Source: Megachile rotundata (lineage: Eukaryota; Arthropoda; Insecta; Hymenoptera; Megachilidae). From it: DNA of 64,000 nt. The position numbers and the translations under genes were made by a program. The stretch lies in NCBI RefSeq assembly GCF_050947335.1, contig NW_027474125.1:1-64000 (forward strand), in the 5' to 3' direction. Under the pieces are notes generated by a model. That model made no database searches, had not been told where the DNA came from, and saw nothing but the letters and a program-made list of their open reading frames with translations. Position 1 is the stretch's first letter, and every line of letters begins with the position of its first letter. Below, piece by piece: positions 1 to 11,786 of the stretch.

Positions 1-83
1 GTATAGTAATTGTCGTACTATCGATCATATAGGCATAATATGGCTAATAATATGAGTTAGATTGATAATAATAGGAGTAATAA
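1..83 (+). repeat. First monomer, aggca variant
   Basis: The window opens exactly at a monomer boundary. This copy has tactatcg at consensus 16-23 and aggca in the dyad spacer, a variant that elsewhere follows the ctctcggtc/ctgca monomer (for example 3155). Here the next monomer carries the rarer aagagtgagtg tail. The sequence that precedes base 1 is therefore probably more satellite. Confidence 0.85.
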
Positions 84-747
84 GTATAGTAATTGTCGTT
101 CTATCGATCATATAAGCATAATATGGCTAATAATATGAGTTAGATTGATAAGAGTGAGTGTAATAAGTATAGTAAGTGTCGTTCTATCGATCATATAAGC
201 ATAATATGGCTAATAATATGAGTTAGATTGATAATAATAAGAGTAATAAGTATAGTAATTGTCGTTCTATCGGTCATATAACCACAATATGGCTAATAAT
301 GTAAGTTAGATTGATAACAGTGAGTGTAATAAGTATAGTAATTGTCGTTCTATCGATCATATAAGCATAATATGGCTATTAATATAAGGTGGATTGATAA
401 TAATTAGAGTAATAAGTATAGTAATCGTCGTTCTATCGGTCATATAACCACAATATGGCTAATAATATGAGTTAGATTGATAACAGTGAGTGTAATAAGT
501 ATAGTAATTGTCGTTCTATCGATCATATAAGCAAAATATGGCTAATAATATGAGTTAGATTGATAATAATAGGAGTAATGAGTATAGTAATTGTCGTTCT
601 ATCGATCATATCTGCATAATATGGTTAATAATATGAGTTGGATTGAGGACAGTGAGTGAAATAAGTACAGTCATTGTCGTTCTATCGATCATATAAGCAT
701 AATATGGCTAATAATATAAGTTAGATTGATAATAATAAGAGTAATAA

Positions 748-830
748 GTATTGTAATTGTCGTTCTCTCGGTCATATCTTCATAATATGGATAATAATAG
801 AAGGTGGATTGATAATAATTAGAGTAATAA
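748..830 (+). repeat. Divergent hybrid monomer
   Basis: This copy joins the head of the ctctcggtc variant to the 'aaggtggattg' tail with aattagag. It also has private changes: gtattgtaattg at the start, cttca instead of ctgca, and aatagaagg instead of aatataagg. The same head and tail combination without the private changes occurs near 8150, 11220, 15120, 30895, 46430, 51310, 61190 and 63180. It is an older or independently mutated member of that group. Confidence 0.75.
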
Positions 831-1153
831 GTATAGTAATTGTCGTTCTATCGGTCATATAACCACAATATGGCTAATAATATGAGTTAGATTGATAACA
901 GTGAGTGTAATAAGTATAGTAATTGTTGTTCTATCGATCATATAAGCAAAATATGGCTAATAATATGAGTTAGATTGATAATAATAGGAGTAATAAGTAT
1001 AGTAATTGTCGTTCTATCGGTCATATAACCACAATATGGCTAATAATATGAGTTAGATTGATAACAGTGAGTGTAATAAGTATAGTAATTGTCGTTCTAT
1101 CGATCATATAAGCAAAATATGGCTAATAATATGAGTTAGATTGATAATAATAG

Positions 1154-1728
1154 GAGTAATGAGTATAGTAATTGTCGTTCTATCGATCATATCTGCATAA
1201 TATGGTTAATAATATGAGTTGGATTGAGGACAGTGAGTGAAATAAGTACAGTCATTGTCGTTCTATCGATCATATAAGCATAATATGGCTAATAATATGA
1301 GTTAGATTGATAATAATAAGAGTAATAAGTATAGCAATTGTCGTTCTATCGATCATATAAGCATAATATGGCTAATAATATGAGTTAGATTGATAATAAT
1401 AAGAGTAATAAGTATAGTAGTTGTCGTTCTATCTATCATATAAGCATAATATGGCTGATGATATGAGTTAGATTGATAATAATAAGAGTAATGAGTATAG
1501 TAATTGTCGTACTATCGATCATACAACCATAATATGGTTAATAATATGAGTTGGATTGATAACAGTGAGTGAAATAAGTATAGTCATTGTCGTTCTGTCG
1601 ATCATATAAATATAATATGGCTAATAATATGAGTTAGATTGATAATAATAAGAGTAATAAGTATAGTAATTTTCGTTCTATCGATCATATAAGCATAATA
1701 TGGCTAATAATATGAGTTAGATTGATAA
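1154..1728 (+). repeat. 10-monomer duplication, left copy
   Basis: This stretch repeats at 1984-2558, displaced by 830 bp, exactly ten monomers. It covers the type Y run. I noticed several differences (tagcaattg against tagtaattg near 1333; ataagcat/gctgat against atgagcat/gcgaat near 1440-1460), so it is older than the duplications in the right half of the window. Confidence 0.85.
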
Positions 1729-1743
1729 CAGTGAGTGTAATAA
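1412..1743 (+). repeat. Four-monomer type Y core, 32 landmark copies
   Basis: The landmark first monomer (gtatagtagttg) starts at 1412, 2242, 7470, 9048, 10542, 13447, 14443, 15771, 22744, 24072, 25068, 26479, 28471, 30214, 31542, 32953, 35360, 38929, 40257, 42001, 43993, 45736, 47064, 47894, 49305, 50633, 52459, 54534, 57273, 59348, 60510 and 61848. Intervals are whole monomers, often 16, 17, 21 or 24. It is normally followed by the catacaacc, cataaatat and aattttcg monomers. At 24072, 28471 and 43993 the run instead joins a type X monomer. None occurs in 2325-7469 or 15854-22743. Confidence 0.9.
1605..1612 (+). promoter_or_regulatory. TATAAATA motif in the cataaatat monomer (example)
   Basis: The third monomer of the type Y core (1578-1660) differs from consensus at the dyad spacer so that it reads TATAAATA, a match to the eukaryotic TATA-box consensus TATAWAW. 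The same change recurs in roughly 40 copies, for example near 2436, 9240, 13631, 26678, 31735, 45927 and 62033. In an AT-rich satellite this may be chance. No start site, downstream element or gene is associated, so promoter activity is only a possibility. Confidence 0.2.
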
Positions 1744-1992
1744 GTATAGTAATTGTCGTTCTATCGATCATATGAGCATAATATGGCTAATAATATGAGT
1801 TAGATACACAATAATAAGAGTTATAAGTATAGTAATTGTCGTTCCATCGATCATATAAGCATAATATGGCTAATAATATGAGTTAGATTGATAAGAGTGA
1901 GTGTAATAAGTATAGCAAGTGTCGCTCTATCGATCATATAAGCATAATATGGCTAATAATATGAGTTAGATTGATAATAATAAGAGTAATGA
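1744..1992 (+). repeat. acat cassette, copy 1 (3 monomers)
   Basis: Three linked rare monomers: 1744 (catatgagc with gatacacaataataagagttat tail; other copies read gatacataat), 1827 (gttccatcg with gataagagtgagtg tail) and 1910 (aagtgtcg start). The gatacat tail is the most unusual in the array. The first monomer of the cassette begins at 1744, 5229, 8550, 11704, 47396, 51961 and 56775, and it is missing between about 11.8 and 47.4 kb. At 5229 and 11704 the third monomer is replaced by a gcaaaat type. Confidence 0.85.
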
Positions 1993-2558
1993 GTATAGTA
2001 ATTGTCGTTCTATCGATCATATCTGCATAATATGGTTAATAATATGAGTTGGATTGAGGACAGTGAGTGAAATAAGTACAGTCATTGTCGTTCTATCGAT
2101 CATATAAGCATAATATGGCTAATAATATGAGTTAGATTGATAATAATAAGAGTAATAAGTATAGTAATTGTCGTTCTATCGATCATATAAGCATAATATG
2201 GCTAATAATATGAGTTAGATTGATAATAATAAGAGTAATAAGTATAGTAGTTGTCGTTCTATCTATCATATGAGCATAATATGGCGAATGATATGAGTTA
2301 GATTGATAATAATAAGAGTAATGAGTATAGTAATTGTCGTACTATCGATCATACAACCATAATATGGTTAATAATATGAGTTGGATTGATAACAGTGAGT
2401 GAAATAAGTATAGTCATTGTCGTTCTGTCGATCATATAAATATAATATGGCTAATAATATGAGTTAGATTGATAATAATAAGAGTAATAAGTATAGTAAT
2501 TTTCGTTCTATCGATCATATAAGCATAATATGGCTAATAATATGAGTTAGATTGATAA
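1984..2558 (+). repeat. 10-monomer duplication, right copy
   Basis: Partner of 1154-1728. It carries the atgagcat and gcgaatgat form of the agtagttg monomer, a subtype found again near 9080, 15800, 24100, 28500, 31570, 44025, 47930, 52490, 57305 and 61865. That subtype marks one lineage of type Y blocks. Confidence 0.85.
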
Positions 2559-2598
2559 TAATAGGAGTAATAAGTATAGTAATTGTCGTTCTATCGAT

Positions 2599-2615
2599 CA
2601 TATAAGCATAATATG
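2599..2615. repeat. Short dyad (CATAT-7-ATATG) in the monomer
   Basis: Consensus positions 26-30 (CATAT) and 38-42 (ATATG) are perfect inverted repeats around a 7-base spacer. The spacer takes many forms across the array: aagcata, ctgcata, aaccaca, aaatata, aggcata, gagcata, aagcaaa, aagcaca, aagcgaa. The arms change rarely. The main regular exception is the catacaacc monomer, where the last base of the left arm is C. The dyad could be a binding site for a dimeric protein or a weak hairpin; the function is inference. Confidence 0.7.
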
Positions 2616-2627
2616 GCTAATAATATG
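2608..2627 (+). repeat. 8-bp direct repeat ATAATATG inside the monomer
   Basis: ATAATATG occurs at 2608-2615 and again at 2620-2627, 12 bp apart (consensus 35-42 and 47-54). The second copy sits in the conserved block aataatatgagtt and is lost mainly in monomers with the 'tattaatataagg' tail or the 'aatttgag' change. The first copy overlaps the right arm of the dyad. It may be a trace of how the monomer arose from a shorter AT-rich unit, but the shared stretch is too short to prove it. Confidence 0.5.
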
Positions 2628-3071
2628 AGTTAGATTGATAATAATAGGAGTAATAAGTATAGTAATTGTCGTTCTATCGATCATATAAGCATAATATGGC
2701 TAATAATTTGAGTTAGATTGATAACAGTGAGTGTAATAAGTATAGTAATTGTCGTTCTATCGATCATATAAGCAAAATATGGCTAATAATATGAGTTAGA
2801 TTGATAATAATAGGAGTAATAAGTATAGTAATTGTCGTTCTATCGATCATATAAGCATAATATGGCTAATAATTTGAGTTAGATTGATAACAGTGAGTGT
2901 AATAAGTATAGTAATTGTCGTTCTATCGATCATATAAGCATAATATGGCTATTAATATAAGGTGGATTGATAATAATTAGAGTAATAAGTATAGTAATTG
3001 TCGTTCTATCGATCATATAAGCACAATATGGCTAATAATATGAGTTAGATTGATAATAATAAGAGTAATAA

Positions 3072-3735
3072 GTATAGTAATTGTCGTTCTCTCGGTCATA
3101 TCTGCATAATATGGATAATAATATGAGTTAGATTGATAATGATAAGAGTAATGAGTATAGTAATTGTCGTACTATCGATCATATAGGCATAATATGGCTA
3201 ATAATATGAGTTAGATTGATAATAATAGGAGTAATAAGTATAGTAATTGTCGTTCTATCGATCATATAAGCATAATATGGCTAATAATATGAGTTAGATT
3301 GATAACAGTGAGTGTAATAAGTATAGTAATTGTCGTTCTATCGATCATATAAGCATAATATGGCTATTAATATAAGTTAGATTGATAATAATAAGAGTAA
3401 TAAGTATAGTAATTGTCGTTCTATCGCTCATATCTGCATAATATGGATAATAATATGAGTTAGATTGATAATGATAAGAGTAATGAGTATAGTAATTGTC
3501 GTTCTATCGATCATATAAGCATAATATGGCTATTAATATAAGGTGGATTGATAATAATTAGAGTAATAAGTATAGTAATTGTCGTTCTATCGGTCATATA
3601 ACCACAATATGGCTAATAATATGAGTTAGATTGATAACAGTGAGTGTAATAAGTATAGTAATTGTCGTTCTATCGATCATATAAGCAAAATATGGCTAAT
3701 AATATGAGTTAGATTGATAATAATAGGAGTAATAA
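3072..3735 (+). repeat. Type X higher-order run (8 monomers, example)
   Basis: Eight monomers in a recurrent order: 3072 (ctctcggtc, ctgca, ggataat, aatgataagag tail), 3155 (tactatcg, aggca), 3238 (aacagtgagtg tail), 3321 (gctattaatataagttag), 3404 (tcgctc, ctgca), 3487 (gctattaatataagg, aattagag), 3570 (tcggtc, accaca, cagtgagtg) and 3653 (gcaaaat). Similar orders fill 3-7 kb and 16-22.7 kb and alternate with type Y runs elsewhere. The order is looser than in type Y, with monomers skipped or duplicated. Confidence 0.8.
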
Positions 3736-3926
3736 GTATAGTAATTGTCGTTCTATCGATCATATAAGCATAATATGGCTATTAATATAAGTTAGATTGA
3801 TAATAATAAGAGTAATAAGTATAGTAATTGTCGTTCTCTCGGTCATATCTGCATAATATGGATAATAATATGAGTTAGATTGATAACAGTGAGTGTAATA
3901 AGTATAGTAATTGTCGTTCTATCGAC

Positions 3927-4427
3927 CATATAAGCAAAATATGGCTAATAATATGAGTTAGATTGATAATAATAGGAGTAATAAGTATAGTAATTGTCGT
4001 TCTATCGATCATATAAGCATAATATGGCTAATAATATGAGTTAGATTGATAACAGTGAGTGTAATAAGTATAGTAATTGTCGTTCTATCGATCATATAAG
4101 CATAATATGGCTATTAATATAAGGTGGATTGATAATAATTAGAGTAATAAGTATAGTAATTGTCGTTCTATCGGTCATATAACCACAATATGGCTAATAA
4201 TGTGAGTTAGATTGATAATAGTTAGTGTAATAAGTATAGTAATTGTCGTTCTATCGATCATATAAGCACAATATGGCTAATAATATGAGTTAGATTGATA
4301 ATAATATGAGTAATATGTATAGTAATTGTCGTTCTCTCGGTCATATCTGCATAATATGGATAATAATATGAGTTAGATTGATAATGATAAGAGTAATGAG
4401 TATAGTAATTGTCGTACTATCGATCAT
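3927..4427 (+). repeat. 18-monomer-displaced block, left copy
   Basis: This block contains the linked rare markers gttagtgtaat (at 4221) and atgagtaatatgtatag (near 4310). Both recur at about 5714-5810, 1493 bp downstream: 18 monomers minus the one-base deletion in 5147-5228. The marker pair also occurs near 17.9, 19.8 and 21.6 kb, so it was spread further within type X sequence. The limits given are approximate. Confidence 0.7.
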
Positions 4428-5146
4428 ATAGGCATAATATGGCTAATAATATGAGTTAGATTGATAATAATAGGAGTAATAAGTATAGTAAATGTCGTTC
4501 TATCGATCATATAAGCATAATATGGCTAATAATATGAGTTAGATTGATAACAGTGAGTGTAATAAGTATAGTAATTGTCGTTCTATCGATCATATAAGCA
4601 TAATATGGCTATTAATATAAGTTAGATTGATAATAATAAGAGTAATAAGTATAGTAATTGTCGTTCTCTCGCTCATATCTGCATAATATGGATAATAATA
4701 TGAGTTAGATTGATAATGATAAGAGTAATGAGTATAGTAATTGTCGTTCTATCGATCATATAAGCATAATATGGCTAATAATATGAGTTAGATTGATAAC
4801 AGTGAGTGTAATAAGTATAGTAATTGTCGTTCTATCGATCATATAAGCATAATATGGCTATTAATATAAGGTGGATTGATAATAATTAGAGTAATAAGTA
4901 TAGTAATTGTCGTTCTATCGGTCATATAACCACAATATGGCTAATAATATGAGTTAGATTGATAACAGTGAGTGTAATAAGTATAGTAATTGTCGTTCTA
5001 TCGATCATATAAGCAAAATATGGCTAATAATATGAGTTAGATTGATAATAATAGGAGTAATAAGTATAGTAATTGTCGTTCTATCGGTCATAAAACCACA
5101 ATATGGCTAATAATATGAGTTAGATTGATAACAGTGAGTGTAATAA

Positions 5147-5228
5147 GTATAGTAATTGTCGTTCTATCGATCATATGGCAAAATATGGCTAATAATATGA
5201 GTTAGATTGATAACAGTGAGTGTAATAA
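5147..5228 (+). repeat. 82-bp monomer (1-base deletion)
   Basis: The dyad spacer reads catatggc instead of catataagc, so the unit is 82 bp. The next monomer starts at 5229. The identical shortened form occurs at 8468-8549 and both sit just before an acat cassette, so this is an inherited variant and not an isolated error. Confidence 0.9.
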
Positions 5229-5419
5229 GTATAGTAATTGTCGTTCTATCGATCATATGAGCATAATATGGCTAATAATATGAGTTAGATACATAATAAT
5301 AAGAGTTATAAGTATAGTAATTGTCGTTCCATCGATCATATAAGCATAATATGGCTAATAATATGAGTTAGATTGATAAGAGTGAGTGTAATAAGTATAG
5401 TAATTGTCGTTCTATCGAT

Positions 5420-5920
5420 CATATAAGCAAAATATGGCTAATAATATGAGTTAGATTGATAATAATAGGAGTAATAAGTATAGTAATTGTCGTTCTATCG
5501 ATCATATAAGCATAATATGGCTAATAATATGAGTTAGATTGATAACAGTGAGTGTAATAAGTATAGTAATTGTCGTTCTATCGATCATATAAGCATAATA
5601 TGGCTATTAATATAAGGTGGATTGATAATAATTAGAGTAATAAGTATAGTAATTGTCGTTCTATCGGTCATATAACCACAATATGGCTAATAATGTGAGT
5701 TAGATTGATAATAGTTAGTGTAATAAGTATAGTAATTGTCGTTCTATCGATCATATAAGCACAATATGGCTAATAATATGAGTTAGATTGATAATAATAT
5801 GAGTAATATGTATAGTAATTGTCGTTCTCTCGGTCATATCTGCATAATATGGATAATAATATGAGTTAGATTGATAATGATAAGAGTAATGAGTATAGTA
5901 ATTGTCGTACTATCGATCAT
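5420..5920 (+). repeat. 18-monomer-displaced block, right copy
   Basis: Partner of 3927-4427 with the same gttagtgtaat and aatatgtatag markers. It diverges from the left copy at its end, where gcaaaat replaces aggca in a tactatcg monomer. The same tactatcg/gcaaaat combination follows the marker pair near 18.1, 20.0 and 21.8 kb. Confidence 0.7.
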
Positions 5921-7635
5921 ATAAGCAAAATATGGCTAATAATATGAGTTAGATTGATAATAATAGGAGTAATAAGTATAGTAATTGTCGTTCTATCGAT
6001 CATATAAGCATAATATGGCTAATAATATGAGTTAGATTGATAACAGTGAGTGTAATAAGTATAGTAATTGTCGTTCTATCGATCATATAAGCAAAATATG
6101 GCGAATAATATGAGTTAGATTGATAATAATAGGAATAATAAGTATAGTAATTGTCGTTCTATCGATCATATAAGCATAATATGGCTAATGATTTGAGTTA
6201 GATTGATAACAGTGAGTGTAATAAGTATAGTAATTGTCGTTCTATCGATCATATAAGCATAATATGGCTATTAATATAAGGTGGATTGATAATAATTAGA
6301 GTAATAAGTATAGTAATTGTCGTTCTATCGGTCATATAACCACAATATGGCTAATAATGTAAGTTAGATTGATAATAGTGAGTGTAATAAGTATAGTAAT
6401 TGTCGTTCTATCGATCATATAAGCACAATATGGCTAATAATATGAGTTAGATTGATAATAATAAGAGTAATAAGTATAGTAATTGTCGTTCTCTCGGTCA
6501 TATCTGCATAATATGGATAATAATATGAGTTAGATTGATAATGATAAGAGTAATGAGTATAGTAATTGTCGTACTATCGATCATATAGGCATAATATGGC
6601 TAATAATATGAGTTAGATTGATAATAATAGGAGTAATAAGTATAGTAATTGTCGTTCTATCGATCATATAAGCATAATATGGCTAATAATATGAGTTAGA
6701 TTGATAACAGTGAGTGTAATAAGTATAGTAATTGTCGTTCTATCGATCATATAAGCATAATATGGCTATTAATATAAGTTAGATTGATAATAATAAGAGT
6801 AATAAGTATAGTAATTGTCGTTCTCTCGCTCATATCTGCATAATATGGATAATAATATGAGTTAGATTGATAATGATAAGAGTAATGAGTATAGTAATTG
6901 TCGTTCTATCGATCATATAAGCATAATATGGCTAATAATATGAGTTAGATTGATAACTGTGAGTGTAATAAGTATAGTAATTGTCGTTCTATCGATCATA
7001 TAAGCATAATATGGCTATTAATATAAGGTGGATTGATAATAATTAGAGTAATAAGTATAGTAATTGTCGTTCTATCGGTCATATAACCACAATATGGCTA
7101 ATAATATGAGTTAGATTGATAACAGTGAGTGTAATAAGTATAGTAATTGTCGTTCTATCGATCATATAAGCAAAATATGGCTAATAATATGAGTTAGATT
7201 GATAATAATAGGAGTAATGAGTATAGTAATTGTCGTTCTATCGATCATATCTGCATAATATGGTTAATAATATGAGTTGGATTGAGGACAGTGAGTGAAA
7301 TAAGTACAGTCATTGTCGTTCTATCGATCATATAAGCATAATATGGCTAATAATATGAGTTAGATTGATAATAATAAGAGTAATAAGTATAGTAATTGTC
7401 GTTCTATCGATCATATAAGCATAATATGGCTAATAATATGAGTTAGATTGATAATAATAAGAGTAATAAGTATAGTAGTTGTCGTTCTGTCTATCATATA
7501 AGCATAATATGGCTAATGATATGAGTTAGATTGATAATAATAAGAGTAATGAGTATAGTAACTGTCGTACTATCGATCATACAACCATAATATGGTTAAT
7601 AATATGAGTTGGATTGATAACAGTGAGTGAAATAA

Positions 7636-7720
7636 GTATAGTCATTGTCGTTCTGTCGATCATATATAAATATAATATGGCTAATAATATGAGTTAGATT
7701 GATAATAATAAGAGTAATAA
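7636..7720 (+). repeat. 85-bp monomer (2-base insertion)
   Basis: A cataaatat monomer with an extra TA next to the left dyad arm (catatataaata). It is the only copy of this length seen and restores and overshoots the register lost at 5147-5228. A TA-dinucleotide slip is the simplest cause. Confidence 0.9.
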
Positions 7721-8467
7721 GTATAGTAATTTTCGTTCTATCGATCATATAAGCATAATATGGCTAATAATATGAGTTAGATTGATAATAATAGGAGTAA
7801 TAAATATAGTAATTGTCGTTCTCTCGATCATATCTGCATAATATGGATAATAATATGAGTTAGATTGATAATGATAAGAGTAATGAGTATAGTAATTGTC
7901 GTACTATCGATCATATAGGCATAATATGGCTAATAATATGAGTTAGATTGATAATAATAGGAGTAATAAGTATAGTAATTGTCGTTCTATCGATCATATA
8001 AGCATAATATGGCTAATAATATGAGTTAGATTGATAACAGTGAGTGTAATAAGTGTAGTAATTGTCGTTCTATCGATCATATAAGCATAATATGGCTACT
8101 AATATAAGTTAGATTGATAATAATAAAAGTAATAAGTATAGTAATTGTCGTTCTCTCGGTCATATCTGCATAATATGGATAATAATATAAGGTGGATTGA
8201 TAATAATTAGAGTAATAAGTATAGTAATTGTCGTTCTATCGGTCATATAACCACAATATGGCTAATAATATGAGTTAGATTGATAACAGTGAGTGTAATA
8301 AGTATAGTAATTGTTGTTCTATCGATCATATAAGCAAAATATGGCTAATAATATGAGTTAGATTGATAATAATAGGAGTAATAAGTATAGTAATTGTCGT
8401 TCTATCGGTCATATAACCACAATATGGCTAATAATATGAGTTAGATTGATAACAGTGAGTGTAATAA

Positions 8468-8549
8468 GTATAGTAATTGTCGTTCTATCGATCATATGGC
8501 AAAATATGGCTAATAATATGAGTTAGATTGATAACAGTGAGTGTAATAA
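8468..8549 (+). repeat. 82-bp monomer (same deletion as at 5147)
   Basis: Again catatggc in place of catataagc, directly before the acat cassette at 8550. Sharing of the deletion and its neighbourhood shows that the 5.1 and 8.5 kb regions descend from one block. Confidence 0.9.
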
Positions 8550-11500
8550 GTATAGTAATTGTCGTTCTATCGATCATATGAGCATAATATGGCTAATAAT
8601 ATGAGTTAGATACATAATAATAAGAGTTATAAGTATAGTAATTGTCGTTCCATCGATCATATAAGCATAATATGGCTAATAATATGAGTTAGATTGATAA
8701 GAGTGAGTGTAATAAGTATAGTAAGTGTCGTTCTATCGATCATATAAGCATAATATGGCTAATAATATGAGTTAGATTGATAATAATAAGAGTAATGAGT
8801 ATAGTAATTGTCGTTCTATCGATCATATCTGCATAATATGGTTAATAATATGAGTTGGATTGAGGACAGTGAGTGAAATAAGTACAGTCATTGTCGTTCT
8901 ATCGATCATATAAGCATAATATGGCTAATAATATGAGTTAGATTGATAATAATAAGAGTAATAAGTATAGTAATTGTCGTTCTATCGATCATATAAGCAT
9001 AATATGGCTAATAATATGAGTTAGATTGATAATAATAAGAGTAATAAGTATAGTAGTTGTCGTTCTATCTATCATATGAGCATAATATGGCGAATGATAT
9101 GAGTTAGATTGATAATAATAAGAGTAATGAGTATAGTAATTGTCGTACTATCGATCATACAACCATAATATGGTTAATAATATGAGTTGGATTGATAACA
9201 GTGAGTGAAATAAGTATAGTCATTGTCGTTCTGTCGATCATATAAATATAATATGGCTAATAATATGAGTTAGATTGATAATAATAAGAGTAATAAGTAT
9301 AGTAATTTTCGTTCTACCGATCATATAAGCATAATATGGCTAATAATATGAGTTAGATTGATAATAATAGGAGTAATAAGTATAGTAATTGTCGTTCTAT
9401 CGATCATATAAGCATAATATGGCTAATAATATGAGTTAGATTGATAATAATAGGAGTAATAAGTATAGTAATTGTCGTTCTATCGATCATATAAGCATAA
9501 TATGGCTAATAATTTGAGTTAGATTGATAACAGTGAGTGTAATAAGTATAGTAATTGTCGTTCTATCGATCATATAAGCAAAATATGGCTAATAATATGA
9601 GTTAGATTGATAATAATAGGAATAATAAGTATAGTAATTGTCGTTCTATCGATCATATAAGCATAATATGGCTAATAATTTGAGTTAGATTGATAACAGT
9701 GAGTGTAATAAGTATAGTAATTGTCGTTCTATCGATCATATAAGCATAATATGGCTATTAATATAAGGTGGATTGATAATAATTAGAGTAATAAGTATAG
9801 TAATTGTCGTTCTATCGGTCATATAACCACAATATGGCTAATAATGTAAGTTAGATTGATAATAGTGAGTGTAATAAGTATAGTAATTGTCGTTCTATCG
9901 ATCATATAAGCACAATATGGCTAATAATATGAGTTAGATTGATAATAATAAGAGTAATACGTATAGTAATTGTCGTTCTCTCGGTCATATCTGCATAATA
10001 TGGATAATAATATGAGTTAGATTGATAATGATAAGAGTAATGAGTATAGTAATTGTCGTACTATCGATCATATAGGCATAATATGGCTAATAATATGAGT
10101 TAGATTGATAATAATAGGAGTAATAAGTATAGTAATTGTCGTTCTATCGATCATATAAGCATAATATGGCTAATAATATGAGTTAGATTGATAACAGTGA
10201 GTGTAATAAGTATAGTAATTGTCGTTCTATCGATCATATAAGCATAATATGGCTATTAATATAAGTTAGATTGATAATAATAAGAGTAATAAGTACAGTA
10301 ATTGTCGTTCTCTCGCTCATATCTGCATAATATGGGTAATAATATGAGTTAGATTGATAATGATAAGAGTAATGAGTATAGTAATTGTCGTTCTATCGAT
10401 CATATAAGCATAATATGGCTAATAATATGAGTTAGATTGATAATAATAAGAGTAATAAGTATAGTAATTGTCGTTCTATCGATCATATAAGCATAATATG
10501 GCTAATAATATGAGTTAGATTGATAATAATAAGAGTAATAAGTATAGTAGTTGTCGTTCTATCTATCATATAAGCATAATATGGCTAATGATATGAGTTA
10601 GATTGATAATAATAAGAGTAATGAGTATAGTAATTGTCGTACTATCGATCATACAACCATAATATGGTTAATAATATGAGTTGGATTGATAACAGTGAGT
10701 GAAATAAGTATAGTCATTGTCGTTCTGTCGATCATATAAATATAATATGGCTAATAATATGAGTTAGATTGATACTAACAAGAGTAATAAGTATAGTAAT
10801 TTTCGTTCTATCGATCATATAAGCATAATATGGCTAATAATATGAGTTAGATTGATAATAATAGGAGTAATAAGTATAGTAATTGTCGTTCTCTCGGTCA
10901 TATCTGCATAATATGGATAATAATATGAGTTAGATTGATAATGATAAGAGTAATGAGTATAGTAATTGTCGTACTATCGATCATATAGGCATAATATGGC
11001 TAATAATATGAGTTAGATTGATAATAATAGGAGTAATAAGTATAGTAATTGTCGTTCTATCGATCATATAAGCATAATATGGCTAATAATATGAGTTAGA
11101 TTGATAACAGTGAGTGTAATAAGTATAGTAATTGTCGTTCTATCGATCATATAAGCATAATATGGCTACTAATATAAGTTAGATTGATAATAATAAGAGT
11201 AATAAGTATAGTAATTGTCGTTCTCTCGGTCATATCTGCATAATATGGATAATAATATAAGGTGGATTGATAATAATTAGAGTAATAAGTATAGTAATTG
11301 TCGTTCTATCGGTCATATAAGCAAAATATGGCTAATAATATGAGTTAGATTGATAATAATAGGAGTAATAAGTATAGTAATTGTCGTTCTATCGATCATA
11401 TAAGCATAATATGGCTAATGATATGAGTTAGATTGATAATAATAGGAGTAATGAGTATAGTAATTGTCGTACTATCGATCACACAACCATAATATGGTTA

Positions 11501-11786
11501 ATAATATGAGTTGGATTGATAACAGTGAGTGAAATAAGTATAGTCATTGTCGTTCTGTCGATCATATAAATATAATATGGCTAATAATATGAGTTAGATT
11601 GATAATAATAAGAGTAATAAGTATAGTAATTTTCGTTCTATCGCTCATATAAGCATAATATGGCTAATAATATGAGTTAGATTGATAACAGTGAGTGTAA
11701 TAAGTATAGTAATTGTCGTTCTATCGATCATATGAGCATAATATGGCTAATAATATGAGTTAGATACATAATAATAAGAGTTATAA

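Larger units (their letters stand above)
1163..1743 (+). repeat. Type Y higher-order run (7 monomers, example)
   Basis: Seven monomers in a fixed order: 1163 (ctgca head, gttaat, gaggacagtgagtgaaat tail), 1246 (starts gtacagtcattg), 1329 (plain, aagagtaataa tail), 1412 (agtagttg, ctatc, gatgatatg), 1495 (tactatcg, catacaacc, ttggattgataacag), 1578 (gtcattg, ctgtcg, cataaatat) and 1661 (aattttcg). The same order recurs across the array, for example from 7222, 14194, 31293, 45487 and 61599. It is one of the two main higher-order blocks. Confidence 0.9.
2574..2656 (+). repeat. Reference monomer matching the consensus
   Basis: This copy matches the consensus I derived by eye and serves as the coordinate frame (positions 1-83). 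Nearly constant blocks are 1-7 (gtatagt), 12-15 (gtcg), 25-30 (tcatat), 37-42 (aatatg), 47-57 and 60-66. Variable spots are 9-12, 16-20, 24, 31-36, 43-46 and the tail 67-82. The tail comes in two main classes: an AATAATA type with GGAG or AGAG, and an AACAGTGAGTG type. The only CpG sites are at 14-15 and 22-23. ATCGAT (a ClaI site) is at 20-25 and is lost in the tcggtc, tcgctc, ctatc and gtcgatc variants. Confidence 0.95.

Noticed and set aside
748..830. Inserted mobile element or unique sequence
   Set aside because: The odd bases here (cttca, aatagaagg) first looked foreign, but the unit is 83 bp and aligns along its whole length as a hybrid of two known monomer types.
1661..1743. CENP-B box in the aattttcg monomers
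   Set aside because: TTCGTTCTATCG resembles the first half of the box (TTCG, then A five bases on), but the required CGGG at the other end is absent. It is not a match.
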